Assembly: GCA_014379595.1 (NCBI GenBank)
Contig: JACMLM010000040.1
Coordinates: 62,001 to 126,000, forward strand
Source of the DNA: Anaerolineales bacterium
GTDB lineage: Bacteria > Chloroflexota > Anaerolineae > Anaerolineales > Villigracilaceae
Reading direction: 5' to 3'
DNA: 64,000 nucleotides
In this document: piece after piece, positions 16,594 to 25,130 of the stretch
Position numbering within the stretch: the stretch's first letter is position 1
Layout: each line of letters starts with the position of its first letter
Program-made: the position numbers and the translations under genes
The notes under the pieces: generated by a model
The model's input: only the letters and a program-made list of their open reading frames with translations
Databases searched by the model: none
Told to the model about the DNA's origin: nothing

Positions 16594-17316
16594 ATGATCA
16601 TCGATCTTGATGGACGCTCCTCAGATTCTCCTTTTGTCGAATCCATCTATTGGGCTCGCAGTATAGGTGGTGGCTCATTCACTTCCATTGCTGCGACTCA
16701 ATGGGAGATGGTGATCACAAAACAAAAGGGAAAGGTTACCTTGAGTCTGCGCGGACCTGAAACAAAGGCTTCGCCATCTCCAATTCCCGAAGATGCTGAA
16801 TTTTTGGGGATTACTTTTAAACACAGCATATTCATGCCATCCTTGCCAGTTTATAAACTTGTTGATAAAGAAATCCATTTGCCGGAGACTGGAAGGAATT
16901 CCTTTCAATTATTTGGCGATACCTGGGAATTCCCAACTTGTGAAAACGCAGAGGTATTTGTGGATCGTTTGATTCGAAAGGACCTGCTGGCACATGACCT
17001 GGTGGTGGATGGTATTTTGCAAGGCAGGCCGCAGGACATGTCATTGCGTTCGATACAGAGACGTTTTTTGCATGTCACGGGGTTAACGTACAAAACCATC
17101 CAACAAATTGAGCGTGCACGGCAGGCATTGTCACTTCTGCAAAAAGGTGCGCCCATTCTTGATACCGCATACCAGTTGGGATATTTTGACCAGCCCCATT
17201 TCACCCGTTCTTTGAAGCTTTATGCAGGTAAAACCCCTGTCCAAATTCTTCAAGCAAATGGTCAAAATGATGTCGTTTTTTTACAAGACGAAATCCACTC
17301 ACAAAGTTATGATTGA
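16594..17316 (+). CDS. AraC-family transcriptional regulator (copy 2)
   Basis: This 240-residue regulator is paralogous to the gene at 3934. Shared features are the SDSPFVES opening, the FKHSIFMPSLPVYKLVD strand-turn and the C-terminal double HTH ILDTAYQLGYFDQPHFTRSL. The N-terminal domain is diverged, implying another signal. It lies directly upstream of two RibD-C genes (17352, 17944), which are natural candidate targets, as copy 1 lies upstream of the VOC/AHSA1 pair. No operator is identified. Confidence 0.88.
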   Translation: MIIDLDGRSSDSPFVESIYWARSIGGGSFTSIAATQWEMVITKQKGKVTLSLRGPETKASPSPIPEDAEFLGITFKHSIFMPSLPVYKLVDKEIHLPETGRNSFQLFGDTWEFPTCENAEVFVDRLIRKDLLAHDLVVDGILQGRPQDMSLRSIQRRFLHVTGLTYKTIQQIERARQALSLLQKGAPILDTAYQLGYFDQPHFTRSLKLYAGKTPVQILQANGQNDVVFLQDEIHSQSYD

Positions 17317-17351
17317 TTTAATACTTAATATTCAAAAGGAGAATCAATATC

Positions 17352-17921
17352 ATGAGAAAAATAGTTGTACATGAGTTCATTACTTTGGATGGCATTATCC
17401 AAGCGCCTGGCAGCCCAACGGAAGATACGGATGGTGGTTTTACTCACGGCGGCTGGACGATCCCATATTGGCACGACGAGATCGGTGCACATTTTGGCGT
17501 CTTGTTTCAAGATGCCGATGCCTTACTGTTGGGGCGGAAGACCTGGCAAACTCATGGGGAAGCATTTAACCCGAACCCTCCTGAAGATCCATTTGCAGGA
17601 ATGCAAAAATACGTTGTCTCTGCTACTTTAAAATCCACTGAAGTATGGCGCGATTCTGTTCTCATTAGCAAGAATGTGGTTGAAGAAGTAAAAAAATTAA
17701 AGAATCAACCCGGCAAAAATATCATTATGGATGGCAGCAGTGTTTTACTTCAAACTTTGATAGAGCATGATTTGGTAGATGAATATGCTCTGCATGTATA
17801 TCCATTGGCACTCGGGATTGGCAAGCGACTATTCCCGGCAGGGAAACGCCTCAATCTTAAGTTGTTGGAATCTTCCACACTTCCAACCGGTGTTACCTAT
17901 CAAAGATATCAATCTGCCTAA
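17352..17921 (+). CDS. RibD-C / dihydrofolate reductase-like protein (copy 5 of 6)
   Basis: This is a 189-residue member of a third subgroup: KIVVHEFITLDGIIQAPGSP, GGWTIPYWHDEIGAHFG, LLLGRKTWQTHGEAF and IIMDGSSVLLQTLIEHDLVD. It resembles the YyaP/YwjB-type 'dihydrofolate reductase family' proteins with HE.ITLDG in place of MSLDGF. The nucleotide turn reads MDGSS. It starts at ATG 17352 with AAAGGAGAATCAATATC upstream. Confidence 0.87.
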   Translation: MRKIVVHEFITLDGIIQAPGSPTEDTDGGFTHGGWTIPYWHDEIGAHFGVLFQDADALLLGRKTWQTHGEAFNPNPPEDPFAGMQKYVVSATLKSTEVWRDSVLISKNVVEEVKKLKNQPGKNIIMDGSSVLLQTLIEHDLVDEYALHVYPLALGIGKRLFPAGKRLNLKLLESSTLPTGVTYQRYQSA

Positions 17922-17943
17922 CAATAATAAAAAGAGGTAACGA

Positions 17944-18489
17944 ATGAGAAAACTAATTATTTCAAGCCAGGTCAGCATGGACATGGCGATTGACAGCCCG
18001 CAAAATTTTGTATTCGATTATGTAAATGATGAGTTTTTTACCTATGCGCGCGACCAACTTTTTGAAAGCGATGCTTTGATCATGGGCCGTATTACGTATG
18101 AAGCGTTTGCAAAGGCCTGGTCTGAGCGGGCTGGGGCAGATGAATTTGCAGATCGAATGAACAGCCTGTCAAAACATGTAGCTTCACGAACTTTGAAAGA
18201 ACCACTGACATGGAATGCGAACTTAATCAAAGGGGATGTTGTTAAAGAAGTTGCAAAATTGAAGGAACAAAACGGAAAAAACATTTTACAATATGGAAGC
18301 GGAGAGCTCACTCACACGCTTCTTGAACACGGTTTGATCGATGAATTTCGTTTGATGGTTTTTCCTGTAGCAATGGGAACAGGACAGAGACCATTTGAAA
18401 ATATTCAAAAAGTGCCGATGAAACTGTTGGAGACAAAGACTTTTAATACAGGGGTTGTGATTTTGCATTATCAACCTGTGAATAAATAA
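17944..18489 (+). CDS. RibD-C / dihydrofolate reductase-like protein (copy 6 of 6)
   Basis: This is a 181-residue member 22 nt behind copy 5, with AAAGAGGTAACGA before ATG 17944. Key stretches are LIISSQVSMDMAIDSPQNFV (the usual S.DG is replaced by S-M-D-M), DALIMGRITYEAFAKAWSER, ILQYGSGELTHTLLEHGLID and VFPVAMGTGQRPF. The loss of the invariant Gly in the N-terminal motif suggests altered substrate handling. The pair with copy 5 mirrors the tandem copies 3 and 4. Confidence 0.86.
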   Translation: MRKLIISSQVSMDMAIDSPQNFVFDYVNDEFFTYARDQLFESDALIMGRITYEAFAKAWSERAGADEFADRMNSLSKHVASRTLKEPLTWNANLIKGDVVKEVAKLKEQNGKNILQYGSGELTHTLLEHGLIDEFRLMVFPVAMGTGQRPFENIQKVPMKLLETKTFNTGVVILHYQPVNK

Positions 18490-18490
18490 T

Positions 18491-18558
18491 CCTGTAATGG
18501 CGACCCGCCCGGCAAAAATAAAAGCACCTTGATTAATCCTGACGGGTCGCCCCTGCAA
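18491..18558. repeat. Inverted repeat with GGCGACCCG arms
   Basis: GGCGACCCGCC (about 18499-18509) pairs with GACGGGTCGCC (about 18541-18551) across about 31 nt. The outer flanks CCTGTAAT and CCTGCAATT are similar rather than complementary. It follows the stop of copy 6 by a few bases, looks like a dispersed REP-type palindrome, and may mark the 3' end of the upstream transcript. Confidence 0.55.
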
Positions 18559-18581
18559 TTCTATAAAAGGAATCATTGCCC

Positions 18582-19454
18582 ATGAAAATTCATTTGATAG
18601 ACGGCACGTACGAACTTTTCCGCGCTCATTTCGGTGCGCCACCGAAAAAATCTCTCAGCGGACAAGAAGTTGGCGCAACGCTTGGACTCATGCGCAGCCT
18701 GTTGATGCTGCTGCAAAGCCCGGGCGTCACACATGTGGCGGTTGCTTTTGATCATGTGATTGAGTCGTTTCGTAATAAGATGTATGCAGGCTACAAAACA
18801 AGTGAAGGTGTTGACCCCATTATCTTAAATCAATTTGAAATTGCTGAAAAAGCAGTTTCCGCTTTAGGTGTGCCAATTTGGTCGATGGTTAAGTTTGAGG
18901 CGGACGATGCCATTGCAACTGCAACTGCACGATTTAAAAAAGAGAAATCGGTTGAACAAGTTATTATCTGTTCCGTTGATAAAGATTTGACTCAAATGGT
19001 AGATGGCAAAAAAGTTGTCTGCTGGGATCGTCGCCGCGAGATTACTTTGGATGAAAAAGGTGTGGTTGAAAAATTTGGCGTGAAGCCAGAGTCCATTCCA
19101 GATTATCTTGCATTGGTGGGTGACTCTGCAGATGGCTATCCAGGTATTCAAGGTTGGGGAGCAAAGTCTACGGCCAGTGTGTTGGCGAAATTCAAACACA
19201 TTGAGTCGATTCCTAAAGACCCGAAAAAGATTCCATTAAGTTTAGGACGTGCAACAACTTTGATTGAAAATTTACAAGCAAATTATAAAGATGCTTTGTT
19301 GTTTAGAGAATTATCCACACTTCGAGAGGATGTTCCTTTAAAAGAAACACTTAAAGATTTGGAATGGAAGGGAGCATATCCAAGATTGAAGAAGGTATGT
19401 GAAGAGTTGCGAGAAGAACGAATCGCAGAGCGGGTGATGAAGTGGCGTTCGTAA
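18582..19454 (+). CDS. 5'-3' exonuclease (Pol I N-terminal / FEN-like)
   Basis: This is a 290-residue stand-alone 5'-nuclease. Metal-binding acidic clusters are visible in HLIDGTYELFRAHF (start), VKFEADDAIATATARF, IICSVDKDLTQMV and LALVGDSADGYPGIQGWGAK; the last also contains the H3TH motif. This set matches the polymerase I exonuclease domain and YpcP/ExoIX-like proteins that process flaps and RNA primers. ATG 18582 is 11 nt from AAAAGG; a TTG at 18576 is an alternative. It is the likely first gene of a pair with the methyltransferase. Confidence 0.9.
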   Translation: MKIHLIDGTYELFRAHFGAPPKKSLSGQEVGATLGLMRSLLMLLQSPGVTHVAVAFDHVIESFRNKMYAGYKTSEGVDPIILNQFEIAEKAVSALGVPIWSMVKFEADDAIATATARFKKEKSVEQVIICSVDKDLTQMVDGKKVVCWDRRREITLDEKGVVEKFGVKPESIPDYLALVGDSADGYPGIQGWGAKSTASVLAKFKHIESIPKDPKKIPLSLGRATTLIENLQANYKDALLFRELSTLREDVPLKETLKDLEWKGAYPRLKKVCEELREERIAERVMKWRS

Positions 19455-19487
19455 AACCGATTGGGCAGAGTAAAATCAGCTCATCTT

Positions 19488-20237
19488 ATGACAATCGAAC
19501 AGGATATTAAAACAAAAAATGCGGCTGAGTTTGAGACTCGGCAAGATGATGTCTTTGGAAGAATTGCAGATCGTTACGACTTGCTCTGCGATTTATTTAG
19601 TTTTGGGATTCATCGTATTTGGAAAAGAAGAGTGGCAGCACTTATTGCAAAAGAAAACTGGGCTCAATTATTAGATTGCGCCACCGGTACAGGGGATATT
19701 ATTTTGCGTGTGGTCAATCATAAAAAGCTTAACCTAAATCAAAAGATTATTGCTTCAGATATCAGCCTGCAAATGCTTGAAATTGCAAAAAAACGTTTGT
19801 TGTCTACAAAAGAACAAATTGAATTTCAAATTCTTGATGCCCATTCTTTGCCTAGCATTCCTGATGAGAGTGTGGATTTATATTCCATTTCACTGGGTCT
19901 TAAGATCTGTGAACGAGAACAGGTGTTGAAAGAGGCTATGCGGGTTCTACGTCCAGGCGGCAGGTTCGTAAGTTTGGAAGCATCGAACATTCCGATCAAA
20001 TGGCTTCACAAGTTGTATCTTTTGTATATGAGATTAGTTATGCCTATAGTTGGATGGCTTGCAACAGGAGGAGATGTTTCCGCTTATAAATATCTGCTCC
20101 AGGGTATTGAGAAATTTCCAACAGCAGAAGTTCTGGCAAATGAATTGTCAGCTCTTGGTTTTGAAGAGGTTTATTTTCAGCGTCTTACATTTGGGATTGT
20201 AGCCATTCACGTTGCACGCAAGCCTTCTCGAATTTGA
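19488..20237 (+). CDS. ubiE: UbiE/MenG-type quinone methyltransferase
   Basis: This class I SAM methyltransferase has about 249 residues from ATG 19488 (TTG 19461 is possible). The N-terminus carries the family sequence RYDLLCDLFSFGIHRIWKRR. Motif I is LLDCATGTGDIILRV, and AMRVLRPGGRFVSLEASN is the post-motif region of UbiE/COQ5. The expected reaction is C-methylation of demethylmenaquinone, the last step of menaquinone synthesis. A UbiA-type prenyltransferase lies at 39408, consistent with a quinone pathway. The usual 'GxRN' element is replaced by SLGLKICER, so another acceptor is possible. Confidence 0.8.
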   Translation: MTIEQDIKTKNAAEFETRQDDVFGRIADRYDLLCDLFSFGIHRIWKRRVAALIAKENWAQLLDCATGTGDIILRVVNHKKLNLNQKIIASDISLQMLEIAKKRLLSTKEQIEFQILDAHSLPSIPDESVDLYSISLGLKICEREQVLKEAMRVLRPGGRFVSLEASNIPIKWLHKLYLLYMRLVMPIVGWLATGGDVSAYKYLLQGIEKFPTAEVLANELSALGFEEVYFQRLTFGIVAIHVARKPSRI

Positions 20238-20270
20238 GGGCAGAGTCTTCAACGTCCGCTGCACAATTTA

Positions 20271-21092
20271 TTAGGTGGGTTCTAGATATTCATAATTACA
20301 TCCGCATGAAAGCAGTTGCTCTTTGCATCTAGGGCAACGTTCCATATCACAACCGAGAAGATGAATCTGTCCTTTAATTACAGCGCAATCATGACATGGA
20401 TAAATTGAGTAGTTTGTATCAATATCGATCCATTCATCGGTTGAACCGAACGTTATTCTGAAATACTCTTCGCCATCAATTAATAGTTTTACCTGTTTCT
20501 GTTCATCCAAAATGTCATCTCGCAATTCTTTGGACATGAAGATACCATTGAAATGGACAATATCTTCTATAAAAGCTTCAGATAAGGCAGATTCTTCTTC
20601 AAGTAATTCATGGTCTACATGTTGGTGAAGTGTTTCTTCTTCAGATTCACGAATCTCTTTATGTAGCTCTCGAACAAGGTTCAGTAAGTTGGAAAAATCT
20701 TGATAAACAGTAGGAAATTCTAGCTCTACATCATAGTGAAGTATCTGGTTCCTAAGCCGTTGCGCTAGGGCTAATCTGCCAGCATCAATCTCTTCAAAAC
20801 GATTGCCCATCACATACTTAATTCTTTCAACAATGATATTCCAAGGAGCAGTTTTTGTCTCGCGAGTGATCGGCTTAAATTTATCAATTGTCGCGTAAAT
20901 TAGAAGCTCATGTGCACGTCGAAGTCTTTCTTTGAGCATAAGTTCAATACAGAATGCAATATGTAAAATTGCGAATTTCCACAGTCGCTGAGCATCTGTT
21001 GTTTTCGCTCTGACAACATACTCTAGTGAGCTATTGAGATAATCATAGGCGTTCTCAAGGAGATTTAGTTGCAATTTGGATTTTTCAGTCAC
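20271..21092 (-). CDS. HEPN-like protein with C-terminal Cys-rich zinc module
   Basis: This is a 273-residue minus-strand protein starting at GTG 21090-21092. The N-terminal ~150 residues are helical, with AFCIELMLKERLRRAHELLI (about 46-65) and RLRNQILHYDVE; R114-N-x3-H119 fits the R-x4-6-H signature of HEPN RNases. The C-terminus has Cys 233, 236, 248, 253, 256, 263 and 265 (CHDC, CDMERCPRC, CGC), probably binding two zinc ions. HEPN proteins act in toxin-antitoxin and abortive infection; no antitoxin partner is adjacent. It converges on the methyltransferase and may be horizontally acquired. Confidence 0.7.
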   Translation of the reverse strand: MTEKSKLQLNLLENAYDYLNSSLEYVVRAKTTDAQRLWKFAILHIAFCIELMLKERLRRAHELLIYATIDKFKPITRETKTAPWNIIVERIKYVMGNRFEEIDAGRLALAQRLRNQILHYDVELEFPTVYQDFSNLLNLVRELHKEIRESEEETLHQHVDHELLEEESALSEAFIEDIVHFNGIFMSKELRDDILDEQKQVKLLIDGEEYFRITFGSTDEWIDIDTNYSIYPCHDCAVIKGQIHLLGCDMERCPRCKEQLLSCGCNYEYLEPT

Positions 21093-21179
21093 GGTTTACT
21101 AACCCTATCCTTTCAAATCTTTCACTATACTCATCTTTATAACTCAACTATGACATACAGACTCGCTCGATCTATTGCA

Positions 21180-22388
21180 TTATATCGTCCCTTTATCACG
21201 CAAGGATGCAACATCCTCAGGTGAATAATCCAATAAACTTGTGAGAACCTCTAGGGTGTGTTGACCTAATAGTGGCGGCGGTTTTTGGATTTCTGCTGGA
21301 GTTTGGGAAAATTTATAAGGAAAGCCGGTCAGCTTTACGGTCCCGGCAGAGGCGTGTTCAGTTTCTAAAATCATTTCACGTGCTTGTGCTTGAGGGTGAT
21401 CAAAGACTTGTGGAATTGAATTGATTGGGCCGCACGGAAGTCCAGCCTTGATTAAGTCCCCAAGCCAGTCATCCACATTTCGTTGAGAAAAAATACTATT
21501 GAGTTCAGCCACCAATGCTTCGCGATTCGCAACTCGATCACGATTAGCTGCAAAACGGATGTCGGTTTTCATGTCTGAGCGATCCAGCATGTCACATAAC
21601 AGCCCCCATTGTTTTTCATTAGCAACACCCAATATAAACCAGCCATCGCGCGCAGAAAATGCGTCATAAGGAACAAGGTTTGGGTGTGCGTTCCCGAGGC
21701 GACGAGGTGGTTGCCCGCCAACCAGATAATTAGATGCAACATTTGTTAGAAGTGCAATATGCGAATCGAAAAGGGAGACGTCCACCAGTTGGCCCTCTCC
21801 GCTTATATCGCGTGCTCGCAAAGCGGATAGAATCGCAGTGGCAGCAAACATTCCTGAGGTGATATCTATGATCGGAATGCCTGCGCGCGAAGGAGGTCCG
21901 TCTACAGGCCCAGTGATGCCCATCATCCCAGCCTCGGCTTGGAGAACCGCATCATACCCGGGGCGGTCTGCATAAGGACCCGTGCGCCCATAACCGCTGA
22001 CCGAGCAATAGATCAGCTTCGGAAATAGTTTGTGTAAATGGGGGTAACCTAAACCCAGCTTGTCTAAATCGCCAGTGCGGTAGTTTTCAACCAGCACATC
22101 AGAGATGGCTGCTAACCGACGGATAATATCCTGACCTTCAGCGGTTTGGATATTAACTGTGATGCTGCGCTTGTTTCTATTCGCTGCAATAAAATAAGCA
22201 GATTCGCCGGGGTAGGGGCCATATGGCTTACCAACAAATGGAGGTCCCCAACCGCGCGTTTCGTCGCCGTTAACGGGACGTTCTATTTTTATAACATCTG
22301 CACCTAAATCTCCCAGCATCATTGTGCAGTAGGGCCCAGCTAGGGCGCGGGTAATATCTAAAATTCGAATATTATCTAGAGGTCGCAT
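21180..22388 (-). CDS. CaiB/BaiF family III CoA-transferase
   Basis: This is a 402-residue enzyme of the formyl-CoA transferase/BaiF class. Visible family blocks are ILDITRALAGPYCTMMLGDL and GADVIKIERPVNGDETRGWG at the N-terminus, VLVENYRTGDLDKLGLGYP, SVSGYGRTGPYADRPGYDAV with the Asp expected to form the aspartyl-CoA intermediate, and the PLLGQHTLEVL C-terminal motif. It moves CoA between carboxylic acids; the acids are not predictable. It is monocistronic and divergent from the histidine kinase. Confidence 0.92.
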   Translation of the reverse strand: MRPLDNIRILDITRALAGPYCTMMLGDLGADVIKIERPVNGDETRGWGPPFVGKPYGPYPGESAYFIAANRNKRSITVNIQTAEGQDIIRRLAAISDVLVENYRTGDLDKLGLGYPHLHKLFPKLIYCSVSGYGRTGPYADRPGYDAVLQAEAGMMGITGPVDGPPSRAGIPIIDITSGMFAATAILSALRARDISGEGQLVDVSLFDSHIALLTNVASNYLVGGQPPRRLGNAHPNLVPYDAFSARDGWFILGVANEKQWGLLCDMLDRSDMKTDIRFAANRDRVANREALVAELNSIFSQRNVDDWLGDLIKAGLPCGPINSIPQVFDHPQAQAREMILETEHASAGTVKLTGFPYKFSQTPAEIQKPPPLLGQHTLEVLTSLLDYSPEDVASLRDKGTI

Positions 22389-22462
22389 ATTTTATAAACT
22401 CTTCTGTTTTGAGTATATGAGATTGGTAGTATAAACGCTTCATTCATAAAAAACAATAAACG

Positions 22463-22489
22463 TTGCCAGGCTCCAGTTTCGTTTATAAT
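22463..22489 (+). promoter_or_regulatory. Predicted promoter of the histidine kinase operon
   Basis: TTGCCA (22463-22468) and a perfect TATAAT (22484-22489) are spaced by 15 nt, in the 125-nt divergent gap between the CoA-transferase and the kinase. The spacing is slightly short. Initiation would fall near 22497, leaving a leader of under 40 nt. Confidence 0.4.
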
Positions 22490-22513
22490 TTGCAGCGTTG
22501 ATGCGTAGTTTTA

Positions 22514-24325
22514 TTGTTAACTGAGAAACATACTTTGAATTCCACTCTCAAACCTTCGCCACTTCCAGAGCAGGATTTTTCTGATGTCATCCGTCAGGTT
22601 GATATCTTACAACGTGTCATTGTTTCGATCAGTAGTGGTCTCGCGTTAGAGCCGTTATTAACAAAAATACTGGATGGGGCTGTGGCACTAATGCATGCAA
22701 CACATGGGACCATAGGTTTAGTTGTTGATTTGGCAGATGGTCCAGTAGTGCGAACGGTGGCTACATACAATATGCCCGCTGAAGAGTTAGGAGCAGAAAT
22801 GGCCCGCGGTGTTGGGCTGGCTGGCCGTGTTTTGCAAGATGGCAAAACTATACGCCTGGATCGATATGGCGATCTGGAAAACCCTACTTTGCAAAATCTG
22901 GTAGAACATTCAGTTCTTGGAGTTCCCATTCGTTGGGGAGATAAAATAATCGGTTTCTTTGGTATCGGTACTGAATCTTCGCAGCATTTTAACGAGCGGG
23001 ACGCAGAAACTTTGGAACTCTTTGGTCAATATGCAGCCATCGCCATTCACAACGCAAATTTATTTGAGACGAGTGAACATGCTCTGGATGAAATGCGTTT
23101 GCTCTATGCAACCAGTCAACGTATTGGGTTGGCTGGTGACGTGGATGATGTGATCGCTGCTTATCTGGATCAGGTTTCAGAACGAGGAAGTTATATTTGT
23201 AGTGTCTGTTTGTATGAATTTGATGAGCAGGATCAACGTAAGGCGGTAGTTATACGTGGCCGTTGGACGCCTGAAGGCGGCCTGGAACGATTTGAAGAAC
23301 GGGTGCCATATTCTTATGATGATCTTGACCCCATGCTCGATGCCGGTCAGACAGTAATCATCAGCGACGTGCGTACAGATTCGCGCGTCTCTATAGAATT
23401 GCGAAAGATACAGGAAGAGTCTGGGCGGCCGGCATTAGCGATGTGCCCACTCATGGTGCGAGGAAAACGTATTGGATTGGTAGTGCTTAGTTATCCGAGC
23501 ATTCATAAATGGACAGAAGCTAGCCTTTGGCCTTATCAAGCAACTGCTGCTCAACTGGCTACCGCTCTTGACAGCCGTATGCAGCAGGGGTTACTTTATG
23601 AACGCGCTCAACAATTGGCTGTGTTGCAGGAACGTCAGCGGCTGGCCCGTGAGCTGCATGATTCAGTGACACAGTTGATCTTCAGTACAACATTAATTGC
23701 TCAATCTATTGCTCCCGCCTGGAAGCGGGATCCGCTGGAGGGGCAGGGGCGTGTGGATCGTTTATTGGAATTGAGTCAGACTGCCTTAAGAGAGATGCGA
23801 TCTCTGTTGTTTGAATTGCATCTCGATGGTGATGAAAAAGTCAAAGCTGACTCATCTACTTTAACAGGTCCGGAACGCGTACGTCATTACGGTTTATTGG
23901 ATGCGTTACGCCTGTTGGCTGGAGATTTTGGAAAGGATGAGGTTCAGGTAACAATTGACGCTGGCAGCTACCTTACTGAATTTTTTGATGCCGATACAGT
24001 CGATGGATCAGCTTCGGGTGAGAGTGTTTATCGTATTGTGCAGGAAGCCTTGAACAACGCCATCAAACATGCTCATGCTCATCAGGTCGTGATTCGGCTT
24101 GATAGCAGCAAATCAAAAGGATTGTGTTTATCTGTGAGGGACGATGGCATAGGTTTTATTCCTGGAGCCTATGCAGCAAGAGAGGAATCTGAAGAAGGTG
24201 GTTTTGGAATGAAAACAATGCGTGAACGTGCTGACGCGCTCGGTGGATTTATGCATATTATTTCTGCACCGACAAAAGGTACCACAGTTGAGGTGACCAT
24301 TCCCTTCAAGGATAATGAATTATGA
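22514..24325 (+). CDS. GAF-GAF histidine kinase (NarL-type)
   Basis: This is a 603-residue cytoplasmic sensor kinase without membrane segments. Two GAF domains occupy about residues 35-185 and 200-355. The HisKA_3 dimerisation helix carries the phospho-acceptor His in RQRLARELHDSVTQLIFS (about 370-387). The ATPase domain shows VQEALNNAIKHAHAHQV, RDDGIGF and GFGMKTMRERADALGG. The start is ambiguous: TTG 22514 or TTG 22535, neither with a clear Shine-Dalgarno. It overlaps its response regulator by 4 nt (ATGA). The GAF ligand is unknown; haem, nucleotides and redox centres are all used by the family. Confidence 0.92.
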   Translation: MLTEKHTLNSTLKPSPLPEQDFSDVIRQVDILQRVIVSISSGLALEPLLTKILDGAVALMHATHGTIGLVVDLADGPVVRTVATYNMPAEELGAEMARGVGLAGRVLQDGKTIRLDRYGDLENPTLQNLVEHSVLGVPIRWGDKIIGFFGIGTESSQHFNERDAETLELFGQYAAIAIHNANLFETSEHALDEMRLLYATSQRIGLAGDVDDVIAAYLDQVSERGSYICSVCLYEFDEQDQRKAVVIRGRWTPEGGLERFEERVPYSYDDLDPMLDAGQTVIISDVRTDSRVSIELRKIQEESGRPALAMCPLMVRGKRIGLVVLSYPSIHKWTEASLWPYQATAAQLATALDSRMQQGLLYERAQQLAVLQERQRLARELHDSVTQLIFSTTLIAQSIAPAWKRDPLEGQGRVDRLLELSQTALREMRSLLFELHLDGDEKVKADSSTLTGPERVRHYGLLDALRLLAGDFGKDEVQVTIDAGSYLTEFFDADTVDGSASGESVYRIVQEALNNAIKHAHAHQVVIRLDSSKSKGLCLSVRDDGIGFIPGAYAAREESEEGGFGMKTMRERADALGGFMHIISAPTKGTTVEVTIPFKDNEL

Positions 24326-24957
24326 GTTTAATTCGTGTTTTGATAGTGGATGATCATGAGATCGTTCGTGAGGGACTGCAGATCCTGTTGGCTGAGGAGC
24401 CTGATTTCGAAGTGATCGGTGTTGCCGGGAACGGTGCAAAGGCACTGACACTTATTGAGCAATTCAGTCCTGATGTTATCTTAATGGACTTGGTAATGCC
24501 GGGTATGGATGGAATCGAAACCACGCAGCTTATATTGAAAACCAATCCAGCTGCGCGTGTATTGATCTTGACCACTTTTGCAGATGATCAACGTGTACGC
24601 GATGCGATCCGCGCCGGGGCGATTGGATATTTGCTTAAGGATGTTCTTAAAGCCGACCTGTTACGTGCGCTCCGAGATGCAGCGGCGGGCAGGGCATCTT
24701 TGCACCCGGAGGCGCAGCAGCATTTAATGCGTCAGGTAGTTGAAAGCGAGATGCCACTCCCTCATGCCAGTCTGACAAAGCGCGAGGCTGATATTTTGCG
24801 TCTGATTGCCAATGGACATAGTAATAAAGAAATCGCTTTGGCATTGCATTTAACAGAAGGAACTATTAAGGGTTATGTGAGCGCGATCTTTGACAAGCTT
24901 GGGGTTGCAGACCGCACGCAAGCCGCCTTATATGCTGTTAAACATGGGCAGGCTTAA
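24322..24957 (+). CDS. NarL/FixJ response regulator
   Basis: This is a 211-residue regulator. The receiver domain has VLIVDDHEIVREGL, phospho-acceptor Asp in DVILMDLVMPGMDGIETT (about residue 55) and Lys in YLLKDV. The LuxR HTH has LTKREADILRLIANGHSNKE and GTIKGYVSAIFDKLGVADRT. It is translationally coupled to the kinase and transcription ends at the hairpin 24998-25035. The adjacent lipoprotein cluster at 25131-30403 is the obvious candidate regulon. Confidence 0.95.
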   Translation: MSLIRVLIVDDHEIVREGLQILLAEEPDFEVIGVAGNGAKALTLIEQFSPDVILMDLVMPGMDGIETTQLILKTNPAARVLILTTFADDQRVRDAIRAGAIGYLLKDVLKADLLRALRDAAAGRASLHPEAQQHLMRQVVESEMPLPHASLTKREADILRLIANGHSNKEIALALHLTEGTIKGYVSAIFDKLGVADRTQAALYAVKHGQA

Positions 24958-24997
24958 ACCGATTTTTACGACCTGACTTTCGTTAGTTTTCTTACCT

Positions 24998-25035
24998 GAC
25001 AATGGTTAGCTTAAATAGCTAACCATTGTCTTTTT
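24998..25035 (+). terminator. Intrinsic terminator after the two-component genes
   Basis: GACAATGGTTAGCT (24998-25011) pairs perfectly with AGCTAACCATTGTC (25017-25030) around a 5-nt loop and is followed by TTTTTG. Confidence 0.85.
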
Positions 25036-25130
25036 GATTCCTTGCTTATGATGGTTGGCTTGAAATGAATTACTCCTTATGATTAGAGTGATATGAAAAT
25101 TTTCATCGCTTGCTATGTAAGGAGAAGACT

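Noticed and set aside
1867-18489. True folate dihydrofolate reductases
   Set aside because: Motifs are those of RibD C-terminal proteins (MSLDGF, GxVDEI) and the six copies differ strongly; folate-type active-site residues are not evident.
1-20237. Integron-like cassette array (many small genes on one strand)
   Set aside because: No integrase and no attC-type recombination sites between genes; gaps are only 1-100 nt and several genes overlap.
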